The notes under the pieces are model-generated. The model was not told the DNA's origin. It did not search any database and saw only the letters and a program-made list of their open reading frames with translations. The translations under genes and the position numbers were made by a program. A stretch of DNA of 64,000 bases from Virgibacillus_O xinjiangensis. Lineage in GTDB: Bacteria; Bacillota; Bacilli; Bacillales; Amphibacillaceae. Positions 53,478 to 62,756 of this stretch are shown one piece after another. Each line of letters starts with the position of its first letter. Position 1 is the first letter of the stretch. The stretch is taken from NCBI RefSeq assembly GCF_042643145.1, contig NZ_JBHRSA010000057.1:1-64000 (forward strand). Reading direction: 5' to 3'.

Positions 53478-53676
53478 ACTTTTCCTCCTAAGTTGATTCA
53501 CAAGCAAGTGTCTAAAACTATACTGCCATGTCATAAAGACCGTTGAATGGAGAGCAGGTGGCCTGAATGAACACCGGCATAGGCACCATGTACAGACTCC
53601 ATCAACTTGCCCTGATTCTATATTAGTTTACTATTATAGGCAGGTTTTATGTAATAGTCAACAAAGGTGGGGTTCC

Positions 53677-54474
53677 TCACTTCTGCACAGAAATATGCAT
53701 ATGGCTATCCAACGCCTGCTTCAAGGAACTGTAGGTTTGGATGGTGGAAAAGTCCACACCCAGACTCACCATCGTTTGGGATACTTCCGGTCGAATGCCG
53801 GCAATTATGGTTTCTACCCCAATCAACTCCAGTGATTGGATAATCTTATATATATTATACGCAACCATGGTGTCCACCAGTTTCACACCCGAGAGATCGA
53901 TGAATAGATGGCTCAGATCCTTCTTGCTAGCCTCATCGAGTGCTGTTTTCATCAGAAGTTCTGCCCGGTTTTCATTAATGCCCCCAATGATCGGGAGTAC
54001 TGCAACTTCGTTGAAAATAGTGATCACCGGCGCAGATAGACGCAAAAATTCGTCTTCTGCCTGTTTCATGCGTTCGTCGTATGAATCGATATATGCTTTT
54101 GTAAATGAAGAAATGACTTGGTCAAAAAGAGCATCAAAGATATCTGCCGTTTCCAAGGCGACGACAGCGGAAGCTTTCAATTCCAGCATGATCTCTTTCA
54201 GCTGCTGCCAGGTCTCTCTTCTGGCTGCTGCCAGTTGCTTAATGGAGTCATCAAGATGTTTTTCATTACGCAATGCCAATTCCCCGGTATTTTTTCCATA
54301 AAGAAGGGAGCGTTCATTGGACGATACATCTTTTCCTTGCAAAGCATCAGCCAAAATATCCAGGAACTTCCCAGCATCTCCCATTATTTCAGGCTCAACC
54401 GACAGCCTTTCCAACAGTTCATTTCGAACAGCTTCTAATTGCTTTCCGATTTGTTCCATCTCTTCATTTATCAT
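53677..54474 (-). CDS. RsbR-type stressosome protein (STAS domain)
   Basis: 265 residues. A non-heme-globin-like helical N-terminal sensor (about 1-145) precedes a STAS domain with LFIDLSGVKLVDTMVAYNIYKII and AGIRPEVSQTMVSLGVDFS. Both threonines phosphorylated in RsbRA-type proteins (the T in VDTMVA and in SQTMVS) are conserved. Such proteins assemble with RsbS and RsbT to control sigma-B; neither partner is nearby, so this is an orphan paralogue. GGAGGGAAGCAG precedes the ATG. Confidence 0.88.
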   Translation of the reverse strand: MINEEMEQIGKQLEAVRNELLERLSVEPEIMGDAGKFLDILADALQGKDVSSNERSLLYGKNTGELALRNEKHLDDSIKQLAAARRETWQQLKEIMLELKASAVVALETADIFDALFDQVISSFTKAYIDSYDERMKQAEDEFLRLSAPVITIFNEVAVLPIIGGINENRAELLMKTALDEASKKDLSHLFIDLSGVKLVDTMVAYNIYKIIQSLELIGVETIIAGIRPEVSQTMVSLGVDFSTIQTYSSLKQALDSHMHISVQK

Positions 54475-54566
54475 CTGCTTCCCTCCGCCAATCTGTCTTG
54501 CCCAATTCAATCAATAACCCTTTTGCTTTGATTCATCTGCTCCATGACCGATGGGTTCGTATGACC

Positions 54567-55385
54567 CTAATCTTTCAGGATATTATCTACGGTAGCTTCC
54601 ACCTCGCCACGGGACATCTTTTCTCTGCCTTTCTCCATCGCCCGCAACGTCTTTTTGGCCAGTTCCAATGGAATCCTGCAGAATACCAGGATATTCCGGG
54701 CACGGATCTCCTTTATATACAGATCTGCTTGTCTAAGGTTTTCGTTCGCATAGGAAAATAAGTCGTCACGGCTCCAGCCTTTTGGCACAAACCTGACACC
54801 GCGCTCGGCATCTTCTTCCTGATTCCTTAAAATATTGACTGCCTGCAAGCCTCTTCCATACCCTATTGCCAGTTGCCGGTCTGTTTTTGTACCATCATGC
54901 CATTCCCAAATATCAGATAGCATGACACCAACCAAGCCAGCAACATAATAGGTGTAATCATCTAAATCCTCTTTTGTTTCCACCTGCCACTCTTTTTCGG
55001 CCCAGTCTGCCATACCTTCAGCCATAATGCCGGTCGATTCCTTCACTTTATGAACAATTCCCTCCGGGCAGAAATCAATCCAATCCTCAAGTCTCAGCGT
55101 AACCTCAGGAAGGATTGCTCTGTATGGATGGATGAGTTCCTGGTAAACTGTGTCGTCGAACCGATCTTTTTTAAGCAGACGGCTGACGGTTCTGAGCAAA
55201 TGCTGTTTCACCTCGGAACTCAGCTGTTCATGGTCCTCTATTTCATCAATCGCACGCATACATAAATAAGCAGACCCGACTGTCCGCTTCAGTGTCGGCT
55301 GCAACAGTTTAATAGGAATATAAAATGTTCTGCTGGTCTCTTTAAGAACCCGCATGGCTTCTTTTTGTAATTGAGCTTCCTTCAT
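54567..55385 (-). CDS. yisP: YisP-like squalene/phytoene synthase family protein
   Basis: A 272-residue all-helical prenyl-transfer-fold protein. SRTFYIPI, the first Asp motif AIDEIEDHEQL, TYYVAGLVGVMLSDIW and the second-motif region AVNILRNQEEDAERG are visible. In true squalene or dehydrosqualene synthases the second motif is DxxxD; here it reads NQEED, as in B. subtilis YisP, which was shown to act as a farnesyl-diphosphate phosphatase. A farnesol-forming role (membrane microdomains, biofilm) is therefore inferred. AGGAGG lies about 11 bases before the ATG. A damaged membrane-protein gene precedes it. Confidence 0.8.
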   Translation of the reverse strand: MKEAQLQKEAMRVLKETSRTFYIPIKLLQPTLKRTVGSAYLCMRAIDEIEDHEQLSSEVKQHLLRTVSRLLKKDRFDDTVYQELIHPYRAILPEVTLRLEDWIDFCPEGIVHKVKESTGIMAEGMADWAEKEWQVETKEDLDDYTYYVAGLVGVMLSDIWEWHDGTKTDRQLAIGYGRGLQAVNILRNQEEDAERGVRFVPKGWSRDDLFSYANENLRQADLYIKEIRARNILVFCRIPLELAKKTLRAMEKGREKMSRGEVEATVDNILKD

Positions 55386-55463
55386 CGTTGTTTGCTCCTC
55401 CTATCACTTCTGCTATTTTCAAGTATAGCAAATTTACCCAATGATATCTTCTTATTCGTTTCC

Positions 55464-55935
55464 TCAACTGCTGCTCCCAGGAGGACCCACCTTCCCGTCC
55501 TGGAAGGCCTTCGTTGCTAAAAGGGACGTGATGAACAATAACTCGAATGCATTCGTTGCCGCCCCACTCTCCAATGGCAGACGGATTGCACTTCCTGCAG
55601 ACATAGCAGCTGTACCAAGGAACAACCATGGCCACCCAGCTCTTATATGCCCAGGAGAAACCAGCTCTTTCGAGTGTTTTCCATCCATAGAGAACAAGTG
55701 TCGGAGTAAGTAAAGCATGGATCCAGTATCTTGCATAACTTAGATTCTCCAACAAGGTGCCTTCCTCAAGGACTCTCCCCAGGGCCAGAATCGAATTGTC
55801 ATAAACCAATCCGATCATCACTAGAAACAAAGCATGTTGCGGGTTCCACCAACTATCTGGGCGCGCAGATACCGTTCCCCAAACCAGCAGGCCGAGATAA
55901 GCAATAGAGTAAAATAGATAGAACAAATGGTCCAT
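55464..55935 (-). pseudogene. Broken membrane protein gene upstream of yisP
   Basis: The first 100 codons (from ATG 55935 with AGAGGTG upstream) encode three hydrophobic segments including TVSARPDSWWNPQHALFLV and HALLTPTLVLYGWKTLE. At about 55635 the open frame turns into Cys/Arg-rich sequence, while the neighbouring frame becomes hydrophobic: AGWPWLFLGTAAMSAGSAI and SGAATNAFELLFITSLLA, ending KAFQDGK. So the coding frame shifts near SWVAM, possibly with loss of a middle segment. I infer a disrupted integral membrane protein; its family is not recognised. An assembly error cannot be excluded. Confidence 0.65.
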
Positions 55936-55976
55936 TATATTCACCTCTGTAAAGTCATCTACTGCCCTTTTACCCT

Positions 55977-57026
55977 TTATTCTTTGTCTGTAATACGCTG
56001 CATCACTTCTTCTAAATCATCGGGTTTATGAAACTCGATAGGAGAGAACCCTTTATCAAAACTGATTGTCTCTGCCTCAATCACTAGAATATACTTGCCA
56101 TTCACTTTCGCCAGGTGGAGTGTTTCGCCGAAATCCGCCAACATCCCCTTTATGTCTATATGGTCCAGCTTCATTTTCAGTTCCGCTTCCGGTGCATGCT
56201 CCACAATTTGTGCTGATGCTTCTACCACCTGTTCAGTTGTTAGACGTTCCTGCAAATCACGGGCCGGGGTAACGGCCCATTCCTCTACCGCCTCTTCAAA
56301 TTGCGTCCGTTCTTCGCTTTCTTCTGGATAGGTTTCATTTATATGCTCCTGTACCATGCCGACCACCTGGGTTTTGACTATTTCAGGCATCGACTTTTCA
56401 TAAGCTACAAAGTTTAAAAAGTCCTCAAAATAGCGTGCATGGGAAGCTTGATGGACCTTCACTTCGGCTTGGTCCATCATTCCCTCCTCAGGCATGAAGG
56501 GATACTGAATGGACTTCATGTTCTTGGTAGTAATAGCCATTTCCACGTTCCGAATCAATGAATGTTCGTCGGTGATGGTCGCCACTTTTGGTTCAAAATC
56601 ACATTTGAGAATAAATAGAAACGGGTCATCGAAGAACTTCGTAAGTTTAGCGGAAACAACGAGTAGAGCTCCTCCACGAATTGCGCTTGTATCTATATAC
56701 ATTTGTGCTATTTCATCTGCTGATTCCCTGAAATCACTCACCGTTTCAGCAAATCTCGTCCGATGAAACAGATTATAGTTGGGATTGGAAGACAGTTCAT
56801 GGCCTGGTTCTACGATAAACCGTCCGATCTTGGTTGATGCACCTTCTGATTTGGCATGGCGGTCGACTTTGCGAGTAGCGATCTTTGCCAGCTCTCCATC
56901 CAGAAAGTCTTTTAATTGGTTCTCTTCATACTCGGCTTCTTCCAACGTCTTGAAATGACGGTATCTTTTGTCTTCACCATCTACTTCAATTAAATAGAAA
57001 GATAAGCAGTTTATCTTGAATTCCAT
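55977..57026 (-). CDS. DUF3900-like protein
   Basis: A 349-residue soluble alpha/beta protein without membrane segments. It opens MEFKINCLSFYLIEVDGEDKR, has an N-terminal half with KIGRFIVEPGHEL and GGALLVVSAKLTKFFDDPFLFILKCDFEPK, then an acidic helical stretch (EHINETYPEESEERTQFEEA). The domain layout is reminiscent of nucleoid-associated NdpA-like proteins, but that is a guess from composition. Proteins like this in Bacilli are labelled DUF3900. Single gene, divergent from hom. Confidence 0.65.
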   Translation of the reverse strand: MEFKINCLSFYLIEVDGEDKRYRHFKTLEEAEYEENQLKDFLDGELAKIATRKVDRHAKSEGASTKIGRFIVEPGHELSSNPNYNLFHRTRFAETVSDFRESADEIAQMYIDTSAIRGGALLVVSAKLTKFFDDPFLFILKCDFEPKVATITDEHSLIRNVEMAITTKNMKSIQYPFMPEEGMMDQAEVKVHQASHARYFEDFLNFVAYEKSMPEIVKTQVVGMVQEHINETYPEESEERTQFEEAVEEWAVTPARDLQERLTTEQVVEASAQIVEHAPEAELKMKLDHIDIKGMLADFGETLHLAKVNGKYILVIEAETISFDKGFSPIEFHKPDDLEEVMQRITDKE

Positions 57027-57239
57027 ACGTCTCCCGCCTTTTCACTAATATGCCAAGCAAGTATAATGAAGCATGGGTTGCAAGTCAATGCAGCTTGCAT
57101 GTAACCGCGTTTATAAATGTAAGCGTTTGATGTCAATAGTTTAAAAATTCTCTATTGCTATACTTCCCTATTCGTGTTTAAATGTATTAAATATACAAAT
57201 AATTAATCTATATAATAAAGGATAAGATGAGGTGATAGT

Positions 57240-58568
57240 GTGGGAGACAGTGTATCAATAGGCCTTCTTGGGCTGGGAGTTGTCGGCTCCGGCGTAATCA
57301 AGTTGATTGAAGACCATCAAGAAAAGCTCGTACACCAGCTGGGAGCACAGGTACAAGTAAAAAGTGCCCTTGTCCGCAACCCCGAGAAAGCACGCGATTT
57401 GGACAAAGAACGTACACATCTTACGACTAATCCGGATGATGTGCTGAATGACCCGGAAATCGATGTCATTGTAGAAGTTATGGGAGGTATCGAACAGGCA
57501 CGGGAATATATACTAAGAGCATTTTCTGCCAAGAAACATGTCGTCACTGCCAACAAGGATCTAGTAGCATTGTACGGAAAGGAATTGCAAGAAGCGGCAT
57601 CTAAAAATAAATGTGACTTCTTTTATGAGGCAAGTGTCGCTGGCGGTATTCCGATCCTGAGGGGAATTACCGATGGACTTTCATCTGACCATATTCAGCA
57701 GGTGATGGGTATTGTCAATGGAACAACCAATTACATATTGACGAAAATGAATACAGAGGGAATGAGCTATGAAGACGCACTTCAGGAAGCCCAGGAACTC
57801 GGCTTTGCTGAAGCAGACCCCACTTCTGATGTAGAGGGATTGGATGCTGCCAGAAAAATGGCGATTCTCGGACGTCTCGCCTTTTCGACGGATGTCGAGT
57901 TGGATGATGTCGAAGTAACCGGAATTAAAGGCATTGAACTGGAAGATCTGCAAAATGGCGATAAATTAGGTTATACGATGAAACTGATCGGTTTTGCCAA
58001 TTTTGATGATAAAAAACTGGAAGTGAATGTACAACCTACATTGCTATCCAAAGAACATCCTTTAGCAGACGTCAAAAATGAGTACAATGCCGTTTATGTA
58101 TATGGTGAAGCTGTCGGCGAGACCATGTTCTATGGTCCCGGAGCAGGAAGCTTGCCGACCGCGACTGCTGTAATGGCGGATGTTGTGGCAGCCATTAAAA
58201 ACATGCGTCTAGGCGTAACTGGCAGTCAAGTTGCTGAATCTCATTTCGAAAAAGAATTGAAACCCGCCGATCAGCGGTTTGGGCAATTCTACGTTCGACT
58301 GTATACAAAGGACGAAGCTGGTGTCTTCTCTTCTATCTCTTCGCTGTTCCATGAACTCGGGATAAGCTTCCAACGGATTTTGCAGACACCTGTCGAGCAT
58401 AATGAATTGGCGGAAATTGTGTTCATCACGTATGAGACATCCCTGGCGAATTTCAATAATGCCTTAAGCAAATTACAGGACTTGGAGAACGTCATGGAGA
58501 TCAAAAGTTACTACAAAGTGGAAGGAGATGGGGATAATGATATGGCAAGGACTTCTGAAACACTATAA
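57240..58568 (+). CDS. hom: Homoserine dehydrogenase
   Basis: A 442-residue NAD(P)-dependent enzyme reducing aspartate semialdehyde to homoserine. Rossmann loop IGLLGLGVVGSGV, VTANKDLVALYG, FYEASVAGGIPILRG, NGTTNYILTKM and EADPTSDVEGLDAARK are clear, and a C-terminal ACT domain (FYVRLYTKDEAGVFSSIS) for threonine feedback completes it. GTG start with GAGGTGATAGT upstream. First gene of hom-thrC-thrB; it overlaps thrC by 32 bases. The 212-base gap before it holds an AT-rich TATAAT region and a weak cre-like ATGTAAGCGTTTGAT. Confidence 0.95.
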   Translation: MGDSVSIGLLGLGVVGSGVIKLIEDHQEKLVHQLGAQVQVKSALVRNPEKARDLDKERTHLTTNPDDVLNDPEIDVIVEVMGGIEQAREYILRAFSAKKHVVTANKDLVALYGKELQEAASKNKCDFFYEASVAGGIPILRGITDGLSSDHIQQVMGIVNGTTNYILTKMNTEGMSYEDALQEAQELGFAEADPTSDVEGLDAARKMAILGRLAFSTDVELDDVEVTGIKGIELEDLQNGDKLGYTMKLIGFANFDDKKLEVNVQPTLLSKEHPLADVKNEYNAVYVYGEAVGETMFYGPGAGSLPTATAVMADVVAAIKNMRLGVTGSQVAESHFEKELKPADQRFGQFYVRLYTKDEAGVFSSISSLFHELGISFQRILQTPVEHNELAEIVFITYETSLANFNNALSKLQDLENVMEIKSYYKVEGDGDNDMARTSETL

Positions 58569-59598
58569 ATCATATCTGCCCGTTACAGAAAACACACCAG
58601 AGCTTACACTGCATGAGGGCAATACGCCTTTGATTCATTTCCCCAACCTCTCAGAGGAATTGGGAATCGAGTTATATGGAAAAGTGGAGGGAATCAATCC
58701 GACCGGTTCGTTTAAAGACAGAGGAATGGTCATGGCAGTCGCCAAAGCTGCCGAAGAAGGAAGCAAATCCGTCATCTGTGCTTCTACAGGCAACACCTCG
58801 GCCTCTGCTGCAGCTTATGCTGCAAAGGCTGGCCTGAAGGCAATCATTGTCATTCCCAAAGGAAAAATTGCTTTAGGAAAACTGGCTCAAGCCATGATGT
58901 ATGGAGCAGAAATCGTAGAAATTGACGGTAACTTCGATGAAGCATTGAAAATTGTACGGAAATTGAGCGAAACCTCCCCCATCACTTTAGTCAACTCCGT
59001 GAATCCATACCGTCTTGAAGGGCAAAAAACGGCTGCCTTCGAAGTATGCGAACAGCTTGGACAGGCGCCCGACATACTGGCAATTCCTGTAGGGAATGCC
59101 GGGAATATCAGTGCATACTGGAAAGGTTTCGTGGAATACCATGAAAAGAAACAGACAGGGCTGCCGAAGATGTTCGGATTTGAAGCGGAAGGAGCCGCAG
59201 CTATCGTAGAAGACCGGGTATTTACAGAACCAGAGACAGTTGCAACGGCCATCCGGATCGGAAATCCTGCAAGCTGGGAGTTGGCTTTAAAAGCAAGAGA
59301 TGAATCCGGAGGGCAAATCCACTCCGTATCAGACGAAGAGATTCTCCATGCACAGCAGCTGCTGGCAAGGAAAGAAGGAATCTTTGCAGAGCCTGGATCA
59401 TGTGCTTCCATAGCTGGACTTATTCAACAATGCAAAAATGGATCCATTGAGAAAGGAAGCAAAGTAGCTGCCGTCCTTACTGGTAACGGATTGAAAGACC
59501 CTCAGACTGCGATTGACCAGGTAAAAGTAGATCCAGTATCCCTGCCAAACGACGAACAGGCAGTAAGGGATTATGTGGAAGACCGGGTGAAAGCATGA
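58537..59598 (+). CDS. thrC: Threonine synthase
   Basis: A 353-residue PLP enzyme forming threonine from phosphohomoserine. PLP-Lys in NPTGSFKDRGM, the ASTGNTSASAAAYA loop, PVGNAGNISAYWKG and EPGSCASIAGL are diagnostic of the short Bacillus-type enzyme. The ATG at 58537 has AAGGAG 9 bases upstream; an ATG three codons earlier is too close. The stop overlaps thrB. Confidence 0.95.
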   Translation: MIWQGLLKHYKSYLPVTENTPELTLHEGNTPLIHFPNLSEELGIELYGKVEGINPTGSFKDRGMVMAVAKAAEEGSKSVICASTGNTSASAAAYAAKAGLKAIIVIPKGKIALGKLAQAMMYGAEIVEIDGNFDEALKIVRKLSETSPITLVNSVNPYRLEGQKTAAFEVCEQLGQAPDILAIPVGNAGNISAYWKGFVEYHEKKQTGLPKMFGFEAEGAAAIVEDRVFTEPETVATAIRIGNPASWELALKARDESGGQIHSVSDEEILHAQQLLARKEGIFAEPGSCASIAGLIQQCKNGSIEKGSKVAAVLTGNGLKDPQTAIDQVKVDPVSLPNDEQAVRDYVEDRVKA

Positions 59599-60521
59599 AA
59601 AACTTCAGGATTTCCATTCCGGCAACCTCCGCTAACTTAGGACCTGCCTTTGATTCAGCAGGTATTGCCTTGGATTTCTATCTGACGCTTGAGGTAAGGA
59701 AAGCTGAGTCATGGAGCATCAAAAACCGTTCAGATTTTCTGCCGGATCATATTCCTTATAAAGAAAATATCATTTACCAGGTGGCTGAGCGTACTGCCAA
59801 TCAGTACGGCAGAGCTCTCCCTCCATGTGAGATCACCGTCTTTAGCGATATCCCCCTTGCCCGTGGTTTCGGGAGCAGTGCCTCTGCTGTACTGGCTGGA
59901 ATTGAGGTTGCAAACCAAATGTGCAACCTCTCTCTGACCAAAGAACAGAAGCTGCTCCTTGGCACGATAGAAGAGGGCCATCCAGACAATATTGCGCCAG
60001 CTCTTCTGGGCGGTTTCACCGTTACAGCACAGATAGAAAAAGAGCAGGTAAAATGGACAAAACTTCCGGTCCCTGTCTTGGATGTTGTCGGCTATATACC
60101 GAATTTTGAGTTGAAGACAGAAGATGCCAGGAATGTACTGCCTGACAGTTTCACCAGACAAGAAGCGATTACGGCAAGCAGTGTCAGCAATATGATGCTC
60201 TCCTTCTTCTTGACAGGTGATATGAGGCAAGCTGGCGATATGATGGAACAGGATCTCCTGCATGAACCATATCGTGCCAAACTCCTTCCGCTGTATCCTG
60301 ATATCAAGCAGAAGGCCAGACAGTTTGGTGCATTCGGAACGGTCATCAGTGGTGCTGGTCCTTCCATGATCTCTTTTGCTCCAGAAGGGACTGGACTAAA
60401 CATTGCGGGAAAAATGGCGGAAGAGCTGCCGGATTACCGTGTTGTCCACTTGAAGATCGACCCAGATGGATTGAAAGTCATAGAGATGAAAGATGTAAAA
60501 GAAGAGACAGCTGCCGAGTGA
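59595..60521 (+). CDS. thrB: Homoserine kinase
   Basis: A 308-residue GHMP kinase phosphorylating homoserine. IPATSANLGPAFDSAGIALDFY, the ATP loop PLARGFGSSASAVLAGIE and the C-terminal GTVISGAGPSMISFA are the three GHMP motifs. The ATG overlaps the thrC stop (ATGA). Last gene of the operon; its terminator begins inside the coding end. Confidence 0.95.
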   Translation: MKNFRISIPATSANLGPAFDSAGIALDFYLTLEVRKAESWSIKNRSDFLPDHIPYKENIIYQVAERTANQYGRALPPCEITVFSDIPLARGFGSSASAVLAGIEVANQMCNLSLTKEQKLLLGTIEEGHPDNIAPALLGGFTVTAQIEKEQVKWTKLPVPVLDVVGYIPNFELKTEDARNVLPDSFTRQEAITASSVSNMMLSFFLTGDMRQAGDMMEQDLLHEPYRAKLLPLYPDIKQKARQFGAFGTVISGAGPSMISFAPEGTGLNIAGKMAEELPDYRVVHLKIDPDGLKVIEMKDVKEETAAE

Positions 60522-60542
60522 ATCTGCAGCTGTCTCTTCTTT
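60501..60542 (+). terminator. Terminator of hom-thrC-thrB
   Basis: GAAGAGACAGCTGC (60501-60514) pairs perfectly with 60526-60539, followed by TTT. The thrB stop codon sits in the loop. Confidence 0.8.
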
Positions 60543-60551
60543 ACTATGCTT

Positions 60552-61826
60552 CTATTTTTGCGCCTTTCTAACGATGTCGTTCATAATGAATCGACTATTT
60601 GATCTGGTCGGGAAGTTCACCAAACTATAACTTAGGTCTTGCTGAGGAACATGATAGGACATCTTATTCACCAGGTAATCCAAGGCTATTTGCATCACCT
60701 GGACAGTCACCCATTCACCGGCACAGCGGTGGCCCATATTATAATCCCCTCCGCCCTGAGGAACGAAATCGAATGGGTTCTCCTCCCAATTGGCAAACCT
60801 ATCAGGGTTGAACACTTGAGGGTTCCCCCATCGTTTCGGATCATGGTTTGTTCCATAAAAATCCATCAGCACCAAATCATTTTTGCGGATTTCAAATCCT
60901 TTCCATGTAAAATCCTGTTTAGCCTTTGCCGCCTGGAAAGGGAAGAAAGGATAGAACCTCCGAACCTCCTGTACAAACATCAAATTCTGTTTTTCATCTC
61001 CGCTCTTCAACTTCTCTCTTTCTTCTGGGTATTGATGAACAGCCAGGGCGGTGAAATTAATATAAACGGCAATAGCTACCATCGGTCGGATAATATTTAA
61101 TATCTCTTCGGCTGCCGTATGGACATCAAGAAGTTCTCCATTGATATCCCGATAGAGGGAAATGGTGTGAAGAGCCGTTTTTTCGGGAGGACTCAATACT
61201 CCCTGCCGCACCTTCTCCACCAGGCTTCCAATCCACTTTTCCGAGCGTGTCCGCGCTTTTCTTGCCTTCCAGTGCTTCCTCCCAAGTGAGGCAGCCCCTT
61301 CTATCATGGAGGCAACATCTTCTTTGCGCAAGGAAACTTCATGCGACCATAAAGGGACACCTGCCCAATTGCAGGCAATACGAAGCATCAATTCCTTTGC
61401 CTCTTCATACAATACAATTTCCTTTTGCTCTTCCCACCGGTCCAGTGCCGCTTCGAATTGATCGATGGTAATCTCATCCATTACTGCCAACCTGTCTGTC
61501 GTCATCAATGACATGAACATCTTCTTCCGACTGTAATGCATTTCGCCATCCAAATTCTGCACACTGTTTTTTCCCAATAGAGTGTTCCGGACCATACCGG
61601 GTGCCGCTCCTGAACGTTTGAACAAATCATTGTCATAGAACAGCTCAGCCGCTTCCATTCCACCCATACATAAGGCCCTGCGGCCGAGCAGGCGGGTTTC
61701 AAACATATCCGATTGGAAGCTGTGCCTTCTATTAGGAATAAAATGATATCCCTCTCTCAATAAATCGAAGCTGTGATCGAACCCTTTCTCCCTTGCCAAT
61801 GTATCCGTTTTAGCCAATACCCTCAT
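60552..61826 (-). CDS. Cytochrome P450, CYP152 fatty-acid peroxygenase
   Basis: A 424-residue soluble P450 using hydrogen peroxide to hydroxylate fatty acids. The heme loop is GGGDYNMGHRCAGEW with proximal Cys, the K-helix is EVRRFYPFFPF (ExxR), and the I-helix reads NIIRPMVAIAVY with the Arg-Pro pair that replaces the usual acid-Thr, the hallmark of CYP152 (BSbeta/CypC). No redox partner is needed or encoded nearby. The ATG at 61826 abuts AAAGG; TTG at 61817 with 9-base spacing is an alternative. Confidence 0.93.
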   Translation of the reverse strand: MRVLAKTDTLAREKGFDHSFDLLREGYHFIPNRRHSFQSDMFETRLLGRRALCMGGMEAAELFYDNDLFKRSGAAPGMVRNTLLGKNSVQNLDGEMHYSRKKMFMSLMTTDRLAVMDEITIDQFEAALDRWEEQKEIVLYEEAKELMLRIACNWAGVPLWSHEVSLRKEDVASMIEGAASLGRKHWKARKARTRSEKWIGSLVEKVRQGVLSPPEKTALHTISLYRDINGELLDVHTAAEEILNIIRPMVAIAVYINFTALAVHQYPEEREKLKSGDEKQNLMFVQEVRRFYPFFPFQAAKAKQDFTWKGFEIRKNDLVLMDFYGTNHDPKRWGNPQVFNPDRFANWEENPFDFVPQGGGDYNMGHRCAGEWVTVQVMQIALDYLVNKMSYHVPQQDLSYSLVNFPTRSNSRFIMNDIVRKAQK

Positions 61827-61924
61827 CCTTTCTGAAAATTACTCCTTTAGAAATTCTTCCCGGATAAGGGTAGGTTAAACACCGGTTGACGTTTCAAGAC
61901 TTCCCATCCTGGAGCAGGCTATGG

Positions 61925-61962
61925 CTAAAAAAGACACGCTATCGGTGAAATAGCGTGTCTTT
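61925..61962 (-). terminator. Terminator of ung
   Basis: AAAGACACGCTAT pairs with ATAGCGTGTCTTT; six T follow on the minus strand. Confidence 0.88.
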
Positions 61963-62009
61963 CCATTGTATCTTCCCGCTGAACGAGCCATTATGCTTGT
62001 CAGTTCAGC

Positions 62010-62687
62010 TTATTCTAAAGGCGGCAGACTCCATTCAATCTCCGGTCGGCCTGCCTCCCGGAGGAAGTGATTAGTCCGGGAAAAAGGTCGGCTGCCAAAG
62101 AAACCTTTATTTGCTGAGAATGGGCTAGGATGTGGCGATTTAATGATCAGGTGATGAGGGGAAGTTATCAAGTCTTCCTTTGCTTGCGCATTTCTTCCCC
62201 ATAGCAGGAAAACCACAGGATCCTCTTTTTCATTCACCTGTCTGATCACTTCATTGGTAAAATGCTCCCATCCTTTTCCTTTATGGGAATTGGCCTCCCC
62301 TTCCCTGACGGTCAAAACGGTATTCAGAAGTAAGACCCCCTGCTCCGCCCATTTGGTCAAACAGCCATGCTCCGGGATTGGTGCTCCTGTATCTTCCTTG
62401 AGCTCTTTAAAAATATTTTTGAGGGAAGGCGGTATTTTAACGTCAGGCTGTACAGAAAAGCTTAATCCATGAGCCTGCTTTGGACCATGATAAGGATCCT
62501 GCCCGAGGATCACTACTTTCGTTTGGGCATATGTAGTGTAATGCAGGGCATTGAAGATGTTAGCCTTATCCGGATAAACAGTTTTGGTTTCATATTCTTC
62601 TTTTAAAAATGATCGCAACTCCTGATAATAGCTTTTATGGAATTCCTTATCCAGCCGTGGTTTCCAGTCATTCCGGAGAATTTCCAC
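62010..62687 (-). CDS. ung: Uracil-DNA glycosylase
   Basis: About 225 residues, family 1 UDG. The water-activating loop VVILGQDPYHGPKQAHGLSF, the LLNTVLTVREGEANSH segment and the DNA-intercalating HPSPFSANKGFFGSRPFS loop are complete. GTG at 62687 has AAGGAGG 7 bases upstream; an ATG two codons earlier lies directly on the site. Removes uracil from deaminated cytosine. Strong terminator downstream. Confidence 0.95.
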   Translation of the reverse strand: MEILRNDWKPRLDKEFHKSYYQELRSFLKEEYETKTVYPDKANIFNALHYTTYAQTKVVILGQDPYHGPKQAHGLSFSVQPDVKIPPSLKNIFKELKEDTGAPIPEHGCLTKWAEQGVLLLNTVLTVREGEANSHKGKGWEHFTNEVIRQVNEKEDPVVFLLWGRNAQAKEDLITSPHHLIIKSPHPSPFSANKGFFGSRPFSRTNHFLREAGRPEIEWSLPPLE

Positions 62688-62756
62688 CCTCATTCCTCCT
62701 TACACCCAGTTCTTGCTTTATTCTCTATACCCTAAGGAACCTCCATCAAACCTCCG

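Noticed and set aside
55342..55463. The Cys/Arg/Trp-rich continuation of the frame upstream of yisP as a real C-terminal domain
   Set aside because: Composition is unlike the first 100 residues, it runs into the yisP start, and a neighbouring frame carries the hydrophobic continuation.
57117..57131. cre-like ATGTAAGCGTTTGAT before hom
   Set aside because: It lacks the conserved C near the 3' end, is far from a clear promoter, and CcpA control of threonine genes is not expected. Too weak to list as a feature.
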